Shown here: piece after piece, positions 1 through 8,180 of the stretch
How positions within the stretch are numbered: the first letter of the stretch is position 1
Layout: each line of letters begins with the position of its first letter
From: Azohydromonas australica DSM 1124
GTDB lineage: Bacteria > Pseudomonadota > Gammaproteobacteria > Burkholderiales > Burkholderiaceae_C
Length of the DNA stretch: 49,806 bases
Direction of reading: 5' to 3'
Assembly (NCBI RefSeq): GCF_000430725.1
Contig: NZ_AUMO01000065.1
Span: 12,292-62,097 of the forward strand
The notes under the pieces: model-generated
Told to the model about the DNA's origin: nothing
Seen by the model: the letters and a program-made list of their open reading frames with translations, nothing else
Database searches by the model: none
Position numbers and translations under genes: made by a program

Positions 1-596
1 CGGGACCCTTCCGCGAACACCGTGTACTTGCCCAGCAGTTCCATGCCGAGCTGGAAGTTCTCGGTGGGCTCGCCGTCCTTGCTGATGCCCATGTTCCCCG
101 TGGCGATGCCGCGCACGGCGCCGTCCTCGGTGTACAACACTTCCGCCGCGGCGAAGCCGGGGAAGATCTCCACGCCCAGGCCTTCAGCCTGTTCAGCCAG
201 CCAGCGCGTCACCTCGCCCAGGCTGACGATGTAGTTGCCGTGGTTCTTGAAGCAGTCGGGCAGCAGGCCGTGCGGGGTGGTCTTGAAGCCGGTCTCGGAG
301 AGGAACAGGAACTCGTCCTCGGTCACCGGCTGCTTCAGCGGCGCGCCTTTGTCCTTCCAGTCGGGGAACAGCTCGGTGAGCGCGATGGGGTCCATGATCG
401 CGCCGGAGAGGATGTGCGCCCCGGGCTCGGAGCCCTTTTCCAGCACCACCACCGACACCTCGCGGTCCGCCGCGGCGGCGAGCTGCTTGAGCCGGATGGC
501 GGTGGCCAGCCCCGCGGGGCCGGCGCCGACGATCACCACGTCATAGTCCATGGACTCGCGTGGGCCGTACTGTTCGAGCAGTTGCTGCGGCGTCAT
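1..596 (-). CDS. Electron transfer flavoprotein-ubiquinone oxidoreductase, N-terminal part
   Basis: The first 198 residues are visible; the gene runs off the left edge. The protein passes electrons from reduced ETF, loaded by acyl-CoA and amino-acid dehydrogenases, to ubiquinone at the inner membrane. The FAD-binding Rossmann motif GAGPAG is at residues 24-29, and the family segments EKGSEPGAHILSGAIMDP and HGNYIVSLGEVTRWLAEQAE follow. The chosen ATG at 594-596 gives MTPQQLLEQYGPRESMDYD; an in-frame ATG at 549-551 is possible, but the usual family N-terminus begins just before MDYDVVIVG, so the longer start fits. The C-terminal ubiquinone-binding part and the 4Fe-4S ferredoxin domain are outside the window. 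The gene is divergent from the SDR gene. The family call is secure. Confidence 0.93.
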   Translation of the reverse strand, partial: MTPQQLLEQYGPRESMDYDVVIVGAGPAGLATAIRLKQLAAAADREVSVVVLEKGSEPGAHILSGAIMDPIALTELFPDWKDKGAPLKQPVTEDEFLFLSETGFKTTPHGLLPDCFKNHGNYIVSLGEVTRWLAEQAEGLGVEIFPGFAAAEVLYTEDGAVRGIATGNMGISKDGEPTENFQLGMELLGKYTVFAEGS

Positions 597-766
597 CGAT
601 TTAGGTGTTGTCTGGTGGCAAATCCTTCGATCTTAGTTCGCCCACCCCGGGTTGGCGGCTACGCAAAAGCCGCAGCGCGCCCGGTGCCGGGGCTGCTCCG
701 GAAGGCCCTCGTCGGCGTGCTATCTTGGCCGGCCCCCTTGCCAGCAAACGAGAAGGCTGCCGCCTC

Positions 767-1552
767 ATGAGTTACGAGATTGACCTTTCGGGCCGCGTGG
801 CCCTTGTTACAGGCGCTTCAGGTGGTCTGGGCGCCCAGTTCGCGCGCGTGTTGGCGCGTGCCGGCGCGGGCGTGGTGCTCTCCGCGCGCCGCGTGGAAAA
901 GCTCAAGACCCTGCGCGCCGAGATCGAGTCCGAGGGCGGCGATGCCCACGTGGTCGGCCTGGACGTGACCGATCCCGACAGCATCCGCGCCGCCGTGGCG
1001 CATGCCGAGACGGAGATGGGCGCCATCGACATCCTCGTCAACAACGCCGGCGTCAACGCCCAGCAGAAGCTGCTGGAGGTCACGCCCGAGGACTATGACT
1101 ACGTCATGAAGTGCAACCTGCGCGGGGCCTTCTTCGTGGCGCAGGAAGTGGCCAAGCGCATGATCGGCCGCTCGCAGGGCGCCATGCCCGGCACCTTCAC
1201 CGGCGGGCGCATCGTCAACATCGCCGCCATGGCCGCGCAGCGCGTCCAGGCCGAGGCCGGCGCCTTCGGCATGAGCAAGGCGGCGCTGCTCTACATGACG
1301 CGCGCCATGGCGCTGGAGTGGGGCGGCTACGGCATCAACGTCAACGCCATCTGCCCGGGCTACGTCGACACCGAGCAGAACCACCACGAGTGGACCCGCG
1401 CCAGCGCGCAGGACTTGGTCAAGATGACGCCGCGCAAGCGCATCGGCCGTCCGCAGGACCTGGACTCCGTGCTCATGATGCTCTGCGCCAACGAGAGCCA
1501 CTTCATCAATGGCGCCGTGATCTCGGCGGACGACGGCTTTGGTGTGTGGTAA
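767..1552 (+). CDS. SDR-family protein lacking the catalytic Ser and Tyr
   Basis: This is a 261-residue short-chain dehydrogenase/reductase fold protein. The NAD(P)-binding motif TGASGGLG is at residues 15-22 and NNAG at 92-95. The active-site region is abnormal: the position of the catalytic Ser is Ala154 (context NIAAMAAQR) and the catalytic Tyr is Phe167 (context FGMSK), while Lys171 is kept. Codons at 1226-1228 and 1265-1267 are GCC and TTC. The ATG at 767 was chosen because homology starts there; an upstream open frame exists but is not SDR-like. AGAAGG lies about ten bases before it. The 170-base gap to the left gene holds a GCGGCT/AGCCGC hairpin near 652-670. The stop codon overlaps the yceH start (TAATG). 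The fold is certain; enzyme activity is doubtful. Confidence 0.9.
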   Translation: MSYEIDLSGRVALVTGASGGLGAQFARVLARAGAGVVLSARRVEKLKTLRAEIESEGGDAHVVGLDVTDPDSIRAAVAHAETEMGAIDILVNNAGVNAQQKLLEVTPEDYDYVMKCNLRGAFFVAQEVAKRMIGRSQGAMPGTFTGGRIVNIAAMAAQRVQAEAGAFGMSKAALLYMTRAMALEWGGYGINVNAICPGYVDTEQNHHEWTRASAQDLVKMTPRKRIGRPQDLDSVLMMLCANESHFINGAVISADDGFGVW

Positions 1553-2205
1553 TGGCGATGCGTGAACTGACGCCCGCCGAGGGGCGTGTGCTGGCGGTGC
1601 TGGTGGAGAAGCAGGCGACCGTGCCCGACACCTATCCGCTCTCGCTCAACGCCCTGGTGGCGGGCTGCAACCAGAAGACCGCGCGCGACCCGGTGATGAG
1701 CCTGTCCGAGGCCGACGTGCTGGAGGCGCTGGAGGGGTTGCGCGAGCTGTCGCTGGTCAACGAGGTCAGCGGCATGCGCGTGACGCGCTACGACCACAAC
1801 GCCGCGCGCGGCCTGGGCGTGCCCGGCGCGGCCGCAGCGCTGCTGACCACGCTGCTGCTGCGCGGCCCGCAGACCGCCGCCGAGCTGCGCGCCAACTGCG
1901 AGCGGCTGCACCGCTTCGCCGACACCTCCTCGGTGGAAGGCTTCCTGGAGGAGCTGGCCGAGAAGGAGCCGCCGCGCGTGGTGCGCCTGGCACGTGCGCC
2001 GGGGGCCCGCGAGGCGCGCTGGGCGCAGCTGCTCACCGGCGCGCCCTTGCTGCCCGTGGCCAGCGCCGAAGAGCTGGCGGCGCCGAAGCTGGCGCGTGCC
2101 GACGAGATCGCCGCGCTGCGCGCCGAAGTGGCCGAATTGCGCGCGCTGGTGCTGCGCCTGGCCCAGGAGCTGGGCATGGAAGCCCCGCTCAAGTCCGAGT
2201 CCTGA
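1552..2205 (+). CDS. yceH: YceH family protein (DUF480)
   Basis: This 217-residue protein matches the YceH/UPF0502 family in length and sequence. The start LTPAEGRVLAVLVEKQATVPDTYPLSLNAL and the segment AGCNQKTARDPVMSL are typical. The family folds as tandem winged-helix domains, but no biochemical role is firmly known. A heptad-like C-terminal helix (about residues 185-208, rich in Ala, Glu and Leu) may be a coiled coil. The ATG at 1552 overlaps the stop of the SDR gene; a second ATG two codons on is also possible. The overlap argues for translational coupling with the SDR gene, and the thioesterase starts 15 bases downstream. Confidence 0.9.
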   Translation: MAMRELTPAEGRVLAVLVEKQATVPDTYPLSLNALVAGCNQKTARDPVMSLSEADVLEALEGLRELSLVNEVSGMRVTRYDHNAARGLGVPGAAAALLTTLLLRGPQTAAELRANCERLHRFADTSSVEGFLEELAEKEPPRVVRLARAPGAREARWAQLLTGAPLLPVASAEELAAPKLARADEIAALRAEVAELRALVLRLAQELGMEAPLKSES

Positions 2206-2219
2206 CCCGTTTTCCGCCG

Positions 2220-2639
2220 ATGCGCTTCGACCTGCCCGAGCTCAAGCAGCCCGTCTTCGAGATGCGGATCCCGATCCGCTGGGGCGACATGGACGCCATG
2301 GGCCATGTCAACAACACCGTCTACTTCCGCTACCTGGAGATCATCCGGGTGGAGTGGCTGCAGTCGCACGGCGTGCCGCCCGACCCTGGCGGCAGCGGCC
2401 CGGTGATCGTCAACGCCTTCTGCAACTTCCTGCAGCAGCTGGAGTACCCCGGCGAGCTGCTGGCCAAGCTGTACGTGGCCAGCCCGGGGCGCACCAGCTT
2501 CGAGACCTACACCACGCTGGAGCGCGCAGACCGTCCTGGCGAGATCGCCGCCAGCGGCGGGGCCAAGGTGGTGTGGGCCGACTCGGCCACCAAGCGCTCC
2601 GTGCCGCTGCCGGACTGGGTCAAGGCGCTGATGGCGTGA
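2220..2639 (+). CDS. Hotdog-fold acyl-CoA thioesterase (4HBT family)
   Basis: This 139-residue single-domain hotdog protein probably hydrolyses an acyl-CoA thioester in the cytoplasm. The family signature DAMGHVNNTVYFRYLE begins at Asp25, the likely catalytic acid, and the segment SPGRTSFETY matches the central strands of the fold. It follows yceH by 15 bases with no obvious Shine-Dalgarno sequence, so it may depend on coupling. Whether the substrate is an aromatic acyl-CoA, a short-chain acyl-CoA or an acyl-ACP cannot be read from the sequence. It ends facing the PAS-LuxR gene, with a strong hairpin between. Confidence 0.87.
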   Translation: MRFDLPELKQPVFEMRIPIRWGDMDAMGHVNNTVYFRYLEIIRVEWLQSHGVPPDPGGSGPVIVNAFCNFLQQLEYPGELLAKLYVASPGRTSFETYTTLERADRPGEIAASGGAKVVWADSATKRSVPLPDWVKALMA

Positions 2640-2642
2640 GGT

Positions 2643-2682
2643 CCGTTCGGGCCGGGCCTGTCCAGGGGCCCGGCGCGAACGG
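2643..2682. terminator. Hairpin between convergent thioesterase and PAS-LuxR genes
   Basis: CCGTTCG at 2643-2649 pairs with CGAACGG at 2676-2682, and inside it GCCGGGCC at 2651-2658 pairs with GGCCCGGC at 2667-2674, leaving an 8-base loop. There is no T-run on either side, so this is a candidate shared terminator rather than a classical intrinsic one. Confidence 0.55.
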
Positions 2683-2703
2683 GACAGAGGCTGGGAAGGG
2701 GGC

Positions 2704-3291
2704 TCAGGCGCTCAGCAGCTTGTGCACCAGCTCCGGCGTGGTCGAGGCGCCGTACTTGCGCATCAGCCGCGCGCGGTACACGTCCACCGTGCGCGGGCTG
2801 ATGTTGAGCTTGCGGCCGATGAGCTTGCTGGTGAGACCCTCGATGAGCAGCGCGGCGATCTCGCGCTCGCGTGCCGTGAGTTCGCAGCCCAGGCGCCGGC
2901 GCGGGGACATGTCCTCGAAGCTCCAGATGCCCGCGGCGTGCGGCTGCGCCGGGTCCAGCGCCCGGCCCGAGACGTGGCACCAGAACAGCTCGCCGCGCTG
3001 CGGCCCGCCCACGCGCTTCATCACGCGCTCGTCGGCGTACCAGCCCTGCTGGTCCAGGCTGGCCACGATGCGCTGGCCGGTGCGCTCGAATTCCTCCACG
3101 CTCGGGTACAGCAATTCGAAAGAGCGGCCCACCAGGTCTTCCCGTTCCGCCCCGAACATGGCCAGCATGTGGCGATTGCAATCCAGCATCTGCCGATTGC
3201 GGGAAATCACCAGCCCGATGGGCGCCAGGTCGAAAGCGGTACGGTAGTCCAGGGGCGCCAATTCAGGCGCATTCGGCATCGGCAATTGCAT
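2704..3291 (-). CDS. PAS-LuxR transcriptional regulator
   Basis: This 195-residue protein has an N-terminal PAS domain (about residues 15-125; context LDYRTAFDLAPIGLVISRN) and a C-terminal LuxR/FixJ-type helix-turn-helix (about 133-192; LTAREREIAALLIEGL then NISPRTVDVYRARLM). There is no receiver domain and no phosphorylation site, so it probably senses a ligand or redox state directly through PAS. The gene is divergent from scoAB with 98 bases between the start codons. That gap carries three CTACTTAA half-sites, making this protein the obvious candidate to control scoAB and itself. The target is inferred from position. An alternative start at Met5 is possible. Confidence 0.9.
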   Translation of the reverse strand: MQLPMPNAPELAPLDYRTAFDLAPIGLVISRNRQMLDCNRHMLAMFGAEREDLVGRSFELLYPSVEEFERTGQRIVASLDQQGWYADERVMKRVGGPQRGELFWCHVSGRALDPAQPHAAGIWSFEDMSPRRRLGCELTAREREIAALLIEGLTSKLIGRKLNISPRTVDVYRARLMRKYGASTTPELVHKLLSA

Positions 3292-3324
3292 TTGTTATGA
3301 CTCCGTGATCGGCTTTAGGCAATT

Positions 3325-3356
3325 CTACTTAACAACTACTTAATGCGTTAAGTAGT
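3325..3356. promoter_or_regulatory. Triple CTACTTAA operator between PAS-LuxR gene and scoA
   Basis: A perfect palindrome, ACTACTTAA (3335-3343), four-base spacer TGCG, TTAAGTAGT (3348-3356), is preceded by a third half-site CTACTTAAC at 3325-3333. The two direct half-sites start exactly 11 bases apart, one turn of the helix. Bases 3325-3333 also pair with GTTAAGTAG at 3347-3355, so alternative dyads exist. The site lies 34-65 bases before the scoA start in an otherwise ordinary spacer. The neighbouring LuxR-type protein is the likely binder; this is inference. Confidence 0.75.
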
Positions 3357-3389
3357 ACATTGCGATCCGTTCCAAGTAGGAGACCCCGG

Positions 3390-4091
3390 ATGAACAAGCT
3401 CTACCCGAGCGCCGCAGAAGCGCTGAAGGGCATCGTCAGAGACGATCAGCTCCTGGCCGTCGGTGGCTTTGGCCTGTGCGGCATTCCCGAAGCGCTGATC
3501 GCCGCGCTGCGCGATACCGGCGTGAAGAATCTCACCGTCATTTCCAACAATGCCGGCGTGGACGGATTTGGCCTGGGCCAGCTGCTGGAAACCCGCCAGA
3601 TCAAAAAGATGATTTCCAGCTACGTGGGCGAGAACAAGGAGTTCGAGCGCCAGTACCTCGCCGGGGAGCTGGAACTGGAATTCACGCCGCAGGGCACGCT
3701 GGCCGAGAAACTGCGCGCCGGCGGTGCCGGCATTCCGGCCTTCTTCACCCGCACCGGCGTGGGCACGCTGGTGGCGGAAGGCAAGGAGACGCGCGAGTTC
3801 GACGGCCATACCTACATCATGGAGCGCGCGCTCAATCCCGAGGTGTCGCTGGTCAAGGCCTGGAAGGCCGACCGGAGCGGCAACTTGGTGTTCCGCCGCA
3901 CCGCGCGCAACTTCAACCCGGCGGTGGCCATGGCCGGCAAGATCACCGTGGTGGAAGTGGAGCAGATCGTCGAGGTCGGCGAGATCGACCCGGATGCCGT
4001 GCACCTGCCGGGCATCTACGTGCATCGCCTGGTGCTCAATCCGCATCCCGAGAAGCGCATCGAGAAGCGCACCACCCGTCCGGCCGCCTGA
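3390..4091 (+). CDS. scoA: 3-oxoacid CoA-transferase subunit A
   Basis: This 233-residue alpha subunit belongs to the SCOT/3-oxoacid CoA-transferase family, which moves CoA from succinyl-CoA to acetoacetate or another 3-oxo acid. Typical segments are [16 protein letters not shown] (residues 26-41), [12 protein letters not shown] and [25 protein letters not shown]. The ATG at 3390 was chosen over an in-frame TTG at 3360 because AGGAGA lies seven bases upstream and the family starts with MNKLY. The beta subunit follows after 12 bases. In a PHB-forming organism it may recover acetoacetate from storage or ketone use. The same fold serves 3-oxoadipate CoA-transferase, so the exact acyl acceptor is open. 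Confidence 0.94.
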   Translation: MNKLYPSAAEALKGIVRDDQLLAVGGFGLCGIPEALIAALRDTGVKNLTVISNNAGVDGFGLGQLLETRQIKKMISSYVGENKEFERQYLAGELELEFTPQGTLAEKLRAGGAGIPAFFTRTGVGTLVAEGKETREFDGHTYIMERALNPEVSLVKAWKADRSGNLVFRRTARNFNPAVAMAGKITVVEVEQIVEVGEIDPDAVHLPGIYVHRLVLNPHPEKRIEKRTTRPAA

Positions 4092-4103
4092 AGGAGAAGC
4101 AAC

Positions 4104-4742
4104 ATGCCCTGGACCCAAGACCAGATGGCCGCCAAGGCCGCGACCGAGCTGCAGGACGGCTTCTACGTGAACCTCGGCATCGGCATCCCGACGCTGGTGG
4201 CCAACTTCGTGCCGCCCGACAAGGAAGTGTGGCTGCAGAGCGAGAACGGCATGCTGGGCATCGGCCCGTTCCCGACTGAGGACGAGGTGGACGCCGACCT
4301 CATCAACGCCGGCAAGCAGACCGTCACCACCATCGCCGGCTCCAGCATCTTCGGCTCGCACGAGAGCTTCGCGATGATCCGCGGCGGCAAGATCAACCTG
4401 AGCATCCTGGGCGCGATGCAGGTCAGCGAGAAGGGCGACCTGGCCAACTGGATGATCCCCGGCAAGATGGTCAAGGGCATGGGCGGCGCCATGGACCTGG
4501 TGGCCGGCGTGCCGCGCGTGATCGTGGTCATGGAGCACGTGGCCCGCAAGAAGGACGGCACCACGGACCTGAAGATCCTGCCCAAGTGCACGCTGCCGCT
4601 GACTGGCGTGGGCGTGGTCAACCGCATCATCACGGACCTGGCGGTGATGGACGTCACCCCCGAGGGCCTGAAGCTGGTCGAGCTGGCGCCCGAGGTCACG
4701 CGCGAGTACGTGCAGGAACGCACCGGCGTGACGCTGCTCTGA
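4104..4742 (+). CDS. scoB: 3-oxoacid CoA-transferase subunit B
   Basis: This 212-residue beta subunit carries the catalytic glutamate, Glu47 in the motif SENGMLG, which forms the glutamyl-CoA thioester during transfer. [11 protein letters not shown], the [17 protein letters not shown] region and [10 protein letters not shown] are family hallmarks. An AGGAGA ribosome site sits eight bases before the ATG, and the gap to scoA is 12 bases, so the two are co-translated into one heteromeric enzyme. The operon ends at a clear intrinsic terminator 22 bases beyond the stop, so scoAB is a two-gene transcript. Confidence 0.95.
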   Translation: MPWTQDQMAAKAATELQDGFYVNLGIGIPTLVANFVPPDKEVWLQSENGMLGIGPFPTEDEVDADLINAGKQTVTTIAGSSIFGSHESFAMIRGGKINLSILGAMQVSEKGDLANWMIPGKMVKGMGGAMDLVAGVPRVIVVMEHVARKKDGTTDLKILPKCTLPLTGVGVVNRIITDLAVMDVTPEGLKLVELAPEVTREYVQERTGVTLL

Positions 4743-4763
4743 AGCCGCTGCTGCACCGATGAG

Positions 4764-4787
4764 AAAGCCGCCCTCGGGCGGCTTTTT
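4764..4787. terminator. Bidirectional intrinsic terminator after scoB
   Basis: GCCGCCC at 4767-4773 pairs with GGGCGGC at 4776-4782 and is followed by TTTTT on the plus strand, preceded by AAA for the minus strand. It serves scoAB and probably also the convergent phospholipase-D gene. Confidence 0.88.
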
Positions 4788-4805
4788 CCATGGCGCCGCC
4801 GCCGT

Positions 4806-6236
4806 TCACAGCCACCACGACCACAACCGCGCCGCCTGCTCCGCCAAGCGCTGCTTCAAGGGCCGCCGCGCCCACTCGGCCGGGTCGATGCGCTGCGAGG
4901 CCGCCAGGTCGGCGTTGAACACCTCGCGCATGCGCGCGCCGAACACCGGCCCCAGCACCACGGCGTTGAGCTCCTGGTTGTGCAGGAAGCTGCGCCAGTC
5001 CAGGTTGGTGGAGCCGACGGTGGACCACACGCCGTCGATCACCGCCGTCTTGGCGTGCAGCAGCGCGTCGCGGCGCTCGTAGAGCTCCACGCCCGCGTCG
5101 AGCAGCGCCTGGTAGTAGGCGCGCCCGGCGGCCAGCACGAAGCTGCTGTCGCTGCGGCTGGGCAGCAGCATCTTCACCTTCACCCCGCGCCGGGCGGCGT
5201 CCTGCAGCGTCTGCAGCAGCTGCGGATCGGGCACGAAGTAGGCGGTGGTGATGAAGATCTCGGTCTCCGCGCTGCGCAGCGCCGAGATCAGCGTGGCGTA
5301 GATGAAGCTGTAGGGCTCGTCGGGGGCGCTGCCGATGGCGCGCACCACCTCGCTGCCCTGCGGCTGCAGCGCCGGGAAGTAGTCGCGCGCAGGCAGCTCG
5401 GGGCCGCGCTGCGCGCTCCAGGTCTGCATGAACAGCCGCTGGTACTCGGCCACCACCGGGCCCTCGATCTGCACCTGCGTGTCGCGCCAGGGCAGGGCGT
5501 CGCGGGCGCGCTGGCGCTGCTGCTGCTCGCTCACCGAGCGCCCGCGCGAGCCGGAGCGCGAGAGCGAGCCGCCCGAGTAGACGCTGCTGATGTTGATGCC
5601 GCCCAGGAAGGCGACGCGCCCGTCCACCACCACGAGCTTCCTGTGGTCGCGCTGGTTGACGTTCCAGCCGCGGCGCACGTTGAGCGGGTTGACCGGGTTG
5701 AACTCCAGCACCTGGGCGCCGGCCTCGCGCAGCGGGTCGAAGAAGCTCTTGGGCGTGCCCAGGCTGCCCACGCTGTCGTAGAGGAGGTTGACCTGCGCGC
5801 CCGCGCGCTGGCGTTCCAGCAGCAGTTCGCGGAAGCGCTGGCCGACCTCGTCGTCCTCCAGGATGTAGAACTCCACGTTGACGTGGTCGCGCGCCGCGCG
5901 GATGGCGCTGAACATGGCCTCGTAGGTGGCCGGGCCGTCCTGCAGCAGCTGCGCGCGGTTGCCCGCCACCAGCGGCGAGCCCACCAGGGCTTCCTCCAGC
6001 GCGAGGTGGCGGTCCAGGACATTGGTGGGCGCGCCGCGCGCCTGCAGTCGCTCGAGGATCGCCTTGCTCTGCGCCGCCGACAGCGGCCCGCGCGCGCCCT
6101 CGATCTGCACCGGCCGCCGCTGCACCGCCATGTCCGGCACGATCACCGGCAGCCCGCCGCAGCCGGTGAACCACAGGCACAGCAGGACCCACGACAGACG
6201 CTGGAGCAGCCGCCGGCACCAGGGCATGGCGCTCAT
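4806..6236 (-). CDS. Phospholipase-D superfamily lipoprotein, cardiolipin-synthase type
   Basis: This 476-residue enzyme has two complete HKD motifs: His198-Lys200-Asp205 (context DHRKLVVVDG) and His394-Lys396-Asp401 (context HAKTAVIDG). Each is followed by the GSxN-like segment GGINISS or GSTNLD. This pair makes the phosphatidyl-transfer active site of ClsA/B/C-type cardiolipin synthases. The N-terminus is a lipoprotein signal with a lipobox ending FTG-Cys26, not the two membrane helices of ClsA, so the enzyme is probably anchored in the periplasm by lipid. Close relatives are annotated either as cardiolipin synthase or as phospholipase D; which activity it has is not decided here. It is divergent from ggt. 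Confidence 0.88.
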   Translation of the reverse strand: MSAMPWCRRLLQRLSWVLLCLWFTGCGGLPVIVPDMAVQRRPVQIEGARGPLSAAQSKAILERLQARGAPTNVLDRHLALEEALVGSPLVAGNRAQLLQDGPATYEAMFSAIRAARDHVNVEFYILEDDEVGQRFRELLLERQRAGAQVNLLYDSVGSLGTPKSFFDPLREAGAQVLEFNPVNPLNVRRGWNVNQRDHRKLVVVDGRVAFLGGINISSVYSGGSLSRSGSRGRSVSEQQQRQRARDALPWRDTQVQIEGPVVAEYQRLFMQTWSAQRGPELPARDYFPALQPQGSEVVRAIGSAPDEPYSFIYATLISALRSAETEIFITTAYFVPDPQLLQTLQDAARRGVKVKMLLPSRSDSSFVLAAGRAYYQALLDAGVELYERRDALLHAKTAVIDGVWSTVGSTNLDWRSFLHNQELNAVVLGPVFGARMREVFNADLAASQRIDPAEWARRPLKQRLAEQAARLWSWWL

Positions 6237-6310
6237 GGCAGGGTCCTTGCTGCGGGCGGCTCTTGCATGCCCGCGTCAGGCAAGCGGTATGCGCGAACAA
6301 GGAGAAAAAC

Positions 6311-8176
6311 ATGTCAGGGCCCTGTGTCAAGGGGATGGCCGCCACGGCCTGCGTATCTACAGCCTTCGCGTCGAAGCCCGCCCCCGGCCGCCGGAAAGCA
6401 CGGCGCCAGGTGCTGCTGTCGGGCCTGGTGGCCGTGGCCCTGGCGGGCTGCTCGGCGCTCCCGTCCGGACTCCTGGGCCGTGTGTCCGGTCCCGCGGCAC
6501 CGGCCGGTCCGGTGTTCAGCCGCATGGCCGTGGCCGCCGCGCACCCGCTGGCGGCGCAGGCCGGGCTGCAGATGCTGCGCGAGGGCGGCTCCGCGGTGGA
6601 CGCCGCCGTGGCGGTGCAGATGGTGCTGACGCTGGTGGAGCCGCAGGCCAGCGGCATCGGCGGCGGCGCCTTCCTGCTGAGCTGGGACGGCACGAAGGTG
6701 CAGGCTTTCGACGGCCGCGAGATGGCGCCCGGCGCCGTGACGGAAAACCTGTTCCTGCGTCCGGACGGCACGCCCATGCCCTTCGCGCAGGCGGTGGTGG
6801 GCGGCCGTTCGGTGGGCGTGCCGGGCGCGGTGGCGATGCTGGAGGCGGCGCACCGGCAGCATGGCCGGCTGCCCTGGGCACACCTGTTCGAGCCGGCCAT
6901 CCGGCTGGCCGAGGAGGGTTTCAGCGTCTCGCCGTACCTGCACCGCCAGCTGGTGCAGGAGAAGGCGACGCTGGCCAGCCGCCCGCAGGCCGCCGCCTAC
7001 TGGTTCGGCCCCGACGGCGAGCCCTGGCCGGTAGGGCATCGGCTGCGCAACCCGGCGCTGGCGCAGGTGCTGCGTGCCATCGCGCGCGACGGCGCCGCCG
7101 CGTTCTACGAAGGGCCGGTGGCAGCGGACATGGTGGCGCGCGTGCACGGCCATCCCGGCAATCCCGGCCACCTGACGCTGGCCGACCTGGACGGCTACGT
7201 GCCCAAGGAGCGCGAGCCGATCTGCACCCTGTGGAAGGTGAGATTCAAGGTCTGCGGCTTCCCGCCGCCGTCCTCGGGGCATCTGGCGGTGATGCAGATC
7301 CTGGGCGTGCTGGAGCGGCTGCCCCGGGCCGGCGAGCCGCTGCGGCAGGGGCTGCCGGCGCCGGACTGGCTGCACGCCTACACCGAGGCGGCGCGGCTGG
7401 CCTTCGCGGACCGCGCCGCCTACGTGGGCGATCCGGACTACGTGCCCGCGCCGGGCAACGACTGGCGCTCGCTGCTCGATCCGGGCTACCTGGCCCGGCG
7501 CGCCGCGCTGGTCGGGCCGCAGAGCATGAGGACTGCGCGGCCCGGCAACCCCGGGCCGCTGCCCCAGGCGCAAGCGCCGATGGCCGAGCAGCCGGAGTTC
7601 GGCACCAGCCACGTCAGCATCGTGGACGCGCAGGGCCGGGCGGTGTCCATGACCACCACCATCGAGGCCGTCTGGGGCTCGCGGCTGATGTCGGACGGCG
7701 GTACCGGGCTGCCCGGCGGCTTCATGCTCAACAACCAGCTCACCGACTTTTCGTTCGCTCCCAGCGACGCCCAGGGCCATCCCGTGGCCAACCGCGTGCA
7801 GCCGGGCAAGCGCCCGCGCTCCAGCATGAGCCCCACGCTGGTCTTCGACGCACGCGACGGCACGCTGCTGATGACGCTGGGGGCGCCCGGCGGGGCCGGG
7901 ATCATCCACTACACGGCCAAGACGCTGTTCTTCACGCTGGGGGCGGGCCTGGCGCCGCAGCCGGCCGTGGACCTGCCCAACTTCGCCAGCATGAACGGCC
8001 CCACGCTGCTGGAGCGGGGACGCTTCCCGCCGGACACGCTGCAGGCGCTGCGCGAGCGCGGGCACGAGGTGAACGAGGCGGCGCTGGACAGCGGCATCCA
8101 GGCGCTGCTGCGCACGCCGCGCGGCTGGATCGGCGCGGCCGATCCGCGGCGCGAGGGGGTGGCGGTCGGGGAGTAG
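6311..8176 (+). CDS. ggt: Gamma-glutamyltransferase, predicted Tat-type lipoprotein
   Basis: This 621-residue protein is a full-length gamma-glutamyltranspeptidase. It cuts the gamma-glutamyl bond of glutathione in the periplasm and is normally split autocatalytically before a conserved Thr, here Thr432 (context EFGTSHVSIVDAQG). QASGIGGGAFLL and the glycine-rich GGTGLPGGFMLNNQL match the family. The ATG at 6311 was chosen because AAGGAG lies six bases upstream; the frame stays open further left. The N-terminus has a long basic stretch RRKARRQVLLSG followed by VALAGC, a lipobox at Cys47. The RRQVLL pattern hints at Tat export. Periplasmic GGT is usually soluble, so a lipid anchor is slightly unusual. 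Confidence 0.93.
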   Translation: MSGPCVKGMAATACVSTAFASKPAPGRRKARRQVLLSGLVAVALAGCSALPSGLLGRVSGPAAPAGPVFSRMAVAAAHPLAAQAGLQMLREGGSAVDAAVAVQMVLTLVEPQASGIGGGAFLLSWDGTKVQAFDGREMAPGAVTENLFLRPDGTPMPFAQAVVGGRSVGVPGAVAMLEAAHRQHGRLPWAHLFEPAIRLAEEGFSVSPYLHRQLVQEKATLASRPQAAAYWFGPDGEPWPVGHRLRNPALAQVLRAIARDGAAAFYEGPVAADMVARVHGHPGNPGHLTLADLDGYVPKEREPICTLWKVRFKVCGFPPPSSGHLAVMQILGVLERLPRAGEPLRQGLPAPDWLHAYTEAARLAFADRAAYVGDPDYVPAPGNDWRSLLDPGYLARRAALVGPQSMRTARPGNPGPLPQAQAPMAEQPEFGTSHVSIVDAQGRAVSMTTTIEAVWGSRLMSDGGTGLPGGFMLNNQLTDFSFAPSDAQGHPVANRVQPGKRPRSSMSPTLVFDARDGTLLMTLGAPGGAGIIHYTAKTLFFTLGAGLAPQPAVDLPNFASMNGPTLLERGRFPPDTLQALRERGHEVNEAALDSGIQALLRTPRGWIGAADPRREGVAVGE

Positions 8177-8180
8177 TTTT

